Below are positions 51,778 to 54,974 of a stretch of DNA of 54,974 bases, one piece after another. The notes beneath the pieces were generated by a model that ran no database searches, was not told the DNA's origin, and worked only from the letters and a program-made list of their open reading frames with translations. The DNA comes from an uncultured Clostridium sp. (GTDB lineage Bacteria; Bacillota_A; Clostridia; TANB77; CAG-508). How positions within the stretch are numbered: the stretch's first letter is position 1; every line of letters begins with the position of its first letter. The position numbers and the translations under genes are program-made. The stretch spans positions 1 through 54,974 of the forward strand of contig CAOJZU010000011.1 of NCBI GenBank assembly GCA_948466265.1, given 5' to 3'.

Positions 51778-52654
51778 TTACTCTGTATAAGGGTTTACAT
51801 GTACCATGCAGTGTTTTACAAATTCTATGTTGTTTTCGATAGATGTATGAATATTTTCCGCAATTTCATGCGTCTCGGTCAATGTTTTATCTCCATCTGC
51901 ACTTATTTCTACATCTACATATATCTTGTTTCCAAATTTTCTAGTTTTTACATCATCAATTCTCATTACTCCGATTTTGCATATTTATTACATTATATAT
52001 CTTATTTACAGTCTCTTCATCACATGCTTCGTCAGTTAATTCTCTTACTGTGTTAATAAATATTTCTACCCCTGCTTTTACTATAAATATTGATATAACT
52101 ACACTTGCAAATGAATCTAATATTAAAAATCCCATTCTTGCACCAAGAATTCCTATGAAGCTTCCGTACAGAAGAAAGTGCGTCTGACCTGTGATGCCAA
52201 GCATCTGCCATTACTGCATTTGAATTAATCTTTTTTGCTATTTTCCTTGTGTACCAATACATCCCTTCCTTTACAATTATTGATACAACAGCTGCAATTA
52301 AAGCTATAATTCCTGGTATTTCAAATTCCTTATATGCACCGTGAAGTGACATTTTTTATTCCTGATATTCCGAACCCCAATACCTGTGGCGGTCAGAATT
52401 ACAGCTAGTATTATCGATGCAACACATTCAAATCTTTCATGTCCATATGGATGTGATTTGTCAGATTTTTTATTTGCAATTTTAACACCAATTATTACAA
52501 TTATAGAGCTAAGCACATCAGATGCTGAGTGCAAAGCATCTGATATCATGGCAAATGATACTGATACTATTCCTGCGATTAGTTTAAGCAATGATAATAT
52601 AAGATTTATAAATATACTCATTTTAGATACTTTTATGGCTTCTTTTTCTTCCAT
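51778..52654 (-). CDS. Cation diffusion facilitator exporter (4 shift sites)
   Basis: Six-helix CDF transporter with metal sites SDALHSASDVLSS, HPYGHERFE and ADAWHHRSDALSSVGS. Steps at CGG 52370 (GTT CGGA), 52339 (TCA CGGT, NVTSGAYKEFEIPG), 52164 (GTA CGGA) and 51971 (AAT CGGA, NMQNGVMRIDDVK). 290 residues with a cytoplasmic C-terminal domain. Its leader holds a NiCo riboswitch, so Co2+/Ni2+ (or, by newer work on this class, possibly Fe2+) export is likely. Confidence 0.93.
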
Positions 52655-52680
52655 TTCATCTCTCCTCTTAGTTATTCTAT

Positions 52681-52754
52681 AAAAAAACTCCCCATGGAAT
52701 ATCCCACAGAGAGCTCTGTTGCCAAATATTTGGCCCGGCGTTTTTTGCCTGATA
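52681..52754 (-). promoter_or_regulatory. NiCo (czcD) riboswitch controlling the CDF exporter
   Basis: Minus strand has the conserved blocks AGGCAA, GCCGGGC, GGCAACAGA and TCTGTGGGA joined by hairpins, matching the four-way junction NiCo class as I remember it. A terminator (CTCTCTGTGG / CCATGGGGAG plus seven Ts) overlaps the last stem, so metal binding would prevent termination. Confidence 0.8.
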
Positions 52755-52788
52755 CTTTATTATATTACATTTTTGTATTTTTAGTTCT

Positions 52789-53556
52789 TTATATCTCTAC
52801 TGCTTTTACTACTAATCTTTGTTTACCACCATTTGTACAAGTAATTAATGTTATTTCTTTTTTTCCATCTGTAAGCTGTGATGTACAACTTACATCATCT
52901 GGTTCTACAACATATCTTGTATATACTTTATATGTAACTGTTGTTTTTCTTGCCAAGTTTGTAAGTTCACAAATATCATCCATTGCAATTCCTGGTAATT
53001 TTCCAAACATCTTTCCATTTTTATAATTGTGACCTACTATAACATAGTTTCCTTCTTGGTTTGGCTTAGGTCCATGTAATCTATTCAAAGATATCTTTAA
53101 TAATTCTTCTGATGTATCTGATAGTACAGGATATTCTATTCCAAGTTTTGGTATTTTTAAAATAGCTTCTGTGTAATAGCTCTTTCCATCAGGTGCAACT
53201 GCTTCTACTATGCTAGATGTTTCTCCTGGAGACAATAAATGTGATAAATTTACCTCTTGGTTTTCATTTCCTCCATCTGCTAATGCTTTTACGATAATTA
53301 CATCATCTTCAACAGAAATAGTTGTGTTATCTACTTCTTGGATAGGTAATCCTGCTAGTATCTCCTTTGATACTTCCTCACTTTTGTTTCTATCATATTC
53401 TGCATATACTCCATAAGAAAATAATACACAAGCCAAAAAAGAAGATAAAATGAAGTTAAATTTATATAGCTTCTTTTTCTTCTTAAAATCTGGTGTCATA
53501 ATTATTTTGTCTGTTACTAATATTTGGTTAATACATCTTTTGTTTTGCTTACTCAT
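52789..53556 (-). CDS. Class D sortase
   Basis: 255 residues. N-terminal membrane anchor (FNFILSSFLACVLFSYGVYA), catalytic histidine in YVIVGHNYKNGKMFGKL, cysteine and arginine in ITLITCTNGGKQRLVV. Attaches surface proteins or acts in spore envelope. The ATG at 53556 lacks a ribosome site but lies seven bases after a perfect TATAAT, so the transcript may be leaderless. Downstream of a large surface protein. No in-frame CGG. Confidence 0.88.
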   Translation of the reverse strand: MSKQNKRCINQILVTDKIIMTPDFKKKKKLYKFNFILSSFLACVLFSYGVYAEYDRNKSEEVSKEILAGLPIQEVDNTTISVEDDVIIVKALADGGNENQEVNLSHLLSPGETSSIVEAVAPDGKSYYTEAILKIPKLGIEYPVLSDTSEELLKISLNRLHGPKPNQEGNYVIVGHNYKNGKMFGKLPGIAMDDICELTNLARKTTVTYKVYTRYVVEPDDVSCTSQLTDGKKEITLITCTNGGKQRLVVKAVEI

Positions 53557-53562
53557 AATATG

Positions 53563-53591
53563 ATTATACAATAGCCTTTATAGTTTTTCAA
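53563..53591 (-). promoter_or_regulatory. Sortase promoter, possibly leaderless
   Basis: Minus strand TTGAAA (53586-53591), 17 bp, TATAAT (53563-53568); the A of the ATG is the expected start point. Confidence 0.6.
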
Positions 53592-53694
53592 GATATTTTT
53601 TAAAAATCCAAAAAATACCTATTAATCTTATTAAAGGGATATTATCTAAAACTAGAAAACATCCCTTTAGAAATGTATTTTTATTTTGTGCCAT
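53578..53694 (-). CDS. Possible 38-residue peptide
   Basis: MAQNKNTFLKGCFLVLDNIP then a hydrophobic and basic end. Lies between the surface protein and the sortase, overlapping the sortase promoter. The GTGCCATT/AATGGCAC hairpin overlaps its start. No strong ribosome site; may be chance. Confidence 0.25.
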   Translation of the reverse strand: MAQNKNTFLKGCFLVLDNIPLIRLIGIFWIFKKYLEKL

Positions 53695-53717
53695 TTGTCT
53701 ACGTCCCCAATGGCACA

Positions 53718-54974
53718 TTATCCATCTATTACTCCTAATCCATTGCATGTAGCACAAGTTCCTGCTGATTGACAAGTTCCCCATTGTGGCTTTCTATTGC
53801 CAAGCTGTACTTGTTGACACTGCCCTTGGCAACTAGGTGAATATATTTTTTCTTCTCCACATACAGAGCATCTCACTGTAACTTTCCATCTGACAGCATT
53901 ATGGTTTGAATTACAGAAAACACATTTGAAGTCCACAGCTCCAGAACTTACCACACTGTTACTCACGAACTTACCGTATATGCTTTGTTTCAGTTGTTTG
54001 TCCAGTACCCTTGCATGTAGTACAGGTTTGCAAGATGTTTGAGTAAGCTGTGGTTACATTTTGTGCCACATCTATGTAAGTTACTTTTAGTCTATAACTA
54101 TATCCTTCCTTTGGAAATTCAGTATTAACAGAAATTCCTACACATTCCCCAAAGTTATCGTCTCCCTGGACATTAGCCAACCTTATCCAATCATTTTTCC
54201 ATTCTGCTGATCCTTTTTTACTTTGTAAGTCAATACTCAAATCATAAAATCCAGAACTAGATCTTGGATCATAAGAATTTATTGTAAACCTCGCACCATT
54301 CCAATCAGCTGTGCTCTTTTTAATTGTACATTCAACCACTGGTGGTGTAGAGTCAATTTTTAGTGTAGCTACTGAAGTATCTTCAGACATTTTTTCACCA
54401 CTTCCGCGTTGTGTCATTGCTGAAACTATACTTGCATTCTCAGTTGCTGTAAATGATAATGTATTTGTTGGCACCCATTTTTCCTCTTTATAGGGATAAA
54501 TTATAGAGTTCTTATGTTTATCACATCTAACTTCATCCCATTTTTCAAGAATACTAGTAGTAATTACAAAACATGTATGGCATCCACACTCAAAATTTAT
54601 CCAAGAACTCATAAAAGCACCACTAGTCCACTCATTTAAAGTTATAGTAACTTTTTTACTCCTAAGCCATTTATCTGCGTTTTCTACTGTAATAGTTGGT
54701 GCTCTTAGTAATGTTTTTACATTAAGAACATTACTAATCTTTTCATTTAATGCAAAGTCTACTACTTTTACTCTTATATCATATGTCATATTTGATGTTA
54801 GTTCAGTAAATTTGTATGTATATGTTCCTGATAGTGGCACATTTCCTGATGCTGATATCGAACCAACTGTTCTAAATTCTGATGCATTACTTTCTCTTAT
54901 TTGATATACATACATATACACTCCTGATTCTGTATCTGCTCCTTTTGCATTTACCTTTATTTGATTTGCTGAAC
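53718..54974 (-). CDS. Large surface protein with Ig/fibronectin-like domains, C-terminal part (1 shift site)
   Basis: The start lies beyond the right edge. At least 418 residues: repeated beta-sandwich segments (DSTPPVVECTI, TYDIRVKVVDFALNEK) and a cysteine-rich tail with CTTCKGTGQ, CVFCNSNH, CSVCGEE and CATCNGLG, resembling DnaJ-type zinc fingers. The step at CGG 53974 (ATA CGGT) joins the tail; without it a stop follows immediately. The composition suggests a cell-surface adhesin-like protein next to a sortase. Confidence 0.75.

Noticed and set aside
53578..53784. 68-codon ORF overlapping the surface-protein end
   Set aside because: Its first part is the wrong frame of the surface protein tail; only the last 38 codons could be a separate peptide.

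Overview
The window is strongly A+T-rich DNA from an endospore-forming, low-G+C Firmicute, most likely an uncultured Clostridia-type gut bacterium. Evidence: spoIIAA-spoIIAB-sigF, spoIIGA-sigE, spoIID and spoIIQ-like genes, a ZTP riboswitch before fhs, a NiCo riboswitch before a cation exporter, a single-chain purL, WG-repeat and clostridial prepilin-like proteins. AGA is the main arginine codon. No rRNA, tRNA, CRISPR array or transposase was found.

The dominant observation is that most conserved genes are broken into overlapping reading frames, and always in one way. An in-frame CGG codon must be passed with a +1 step, so that CGGN is consumed as four bases and GGN (glycine) is read. I count 100 such sites in 37 conserved genes, on both strands. 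80 are CGGA, 14 CGGT, 4 CGGC and 2 CGGG, after more than 30 different preceding codons. Each step restores the family sequence exactly at a glycine, often an invariant one (Walker A of RadA and an ABC transporter, GICNGF of PurL, SpoIID GYGHG). For every gene the corrected length is a multiple of three and fits its family. Where CGGA occurs out of phase (NNC GGA) nothing happens, so the effect follows the reading frame. This is not what random sequencing error looks like. It points to genome-wide +1 frameshifting or quadruplet decoding at CGG. No CGG in a conserved gene is read as an ordinary triplet. The only triplet CGGs lie in five accessory ORFs, and shifting would truncate all five. In gene entries, 'CGG at n' gives the leftmost + strand base of each shift triplet.

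Layout. 0.1-14.0 kb (-): one long block hisS-pheS-pheT-radA-prepilin-PPIase-WG protein-purL-trmB. 14-19 kb: a small membrane-protein cassette, coiled-coil protein and rsmD, a structured RNA candidate, sleB, a DUF1874-like gene and ZTP-fhs. 19-24 kb: asp23-amaP-DUF2273-nusB-xseA-xseB-PAP2-like, birA and a second membrane cassette. 24-27.5 kb: spoIIA operon, spoIID, spoIIQ. 27.6-35.7 kb: flavin reductase-purF, two XRE regulators, an M15-like wall peptidase and a heterodimeric ABC exporter. 35.8-42.5 kb: spoIIGA-sigE, tetR, rnhB, a prepilin, a pseudouridine synthase, small proteins and murF. 42.7-51 kb: rpsT and the fatty-acid cluster fabD-fabG-fabF-accB-fabZ-accC-accD-accA-fabI. 51-55 kb: superoxide dismutase, CDF exporter, class D sortase and a large surface protein that leaves the window.

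How it fits together: sporulation sigma factors and their regulators, purine and fatty-acid synthesis, two aminoacyl-tRNA synthetases and repair genes all depend on reading through CGG by +1. The decoding must therefore be efficient and constitutive. Genes without it (rpsT, asp23, fabG, fabI, fabZ, sodA, murF, xseB and others) simply lack in-frame CGG.
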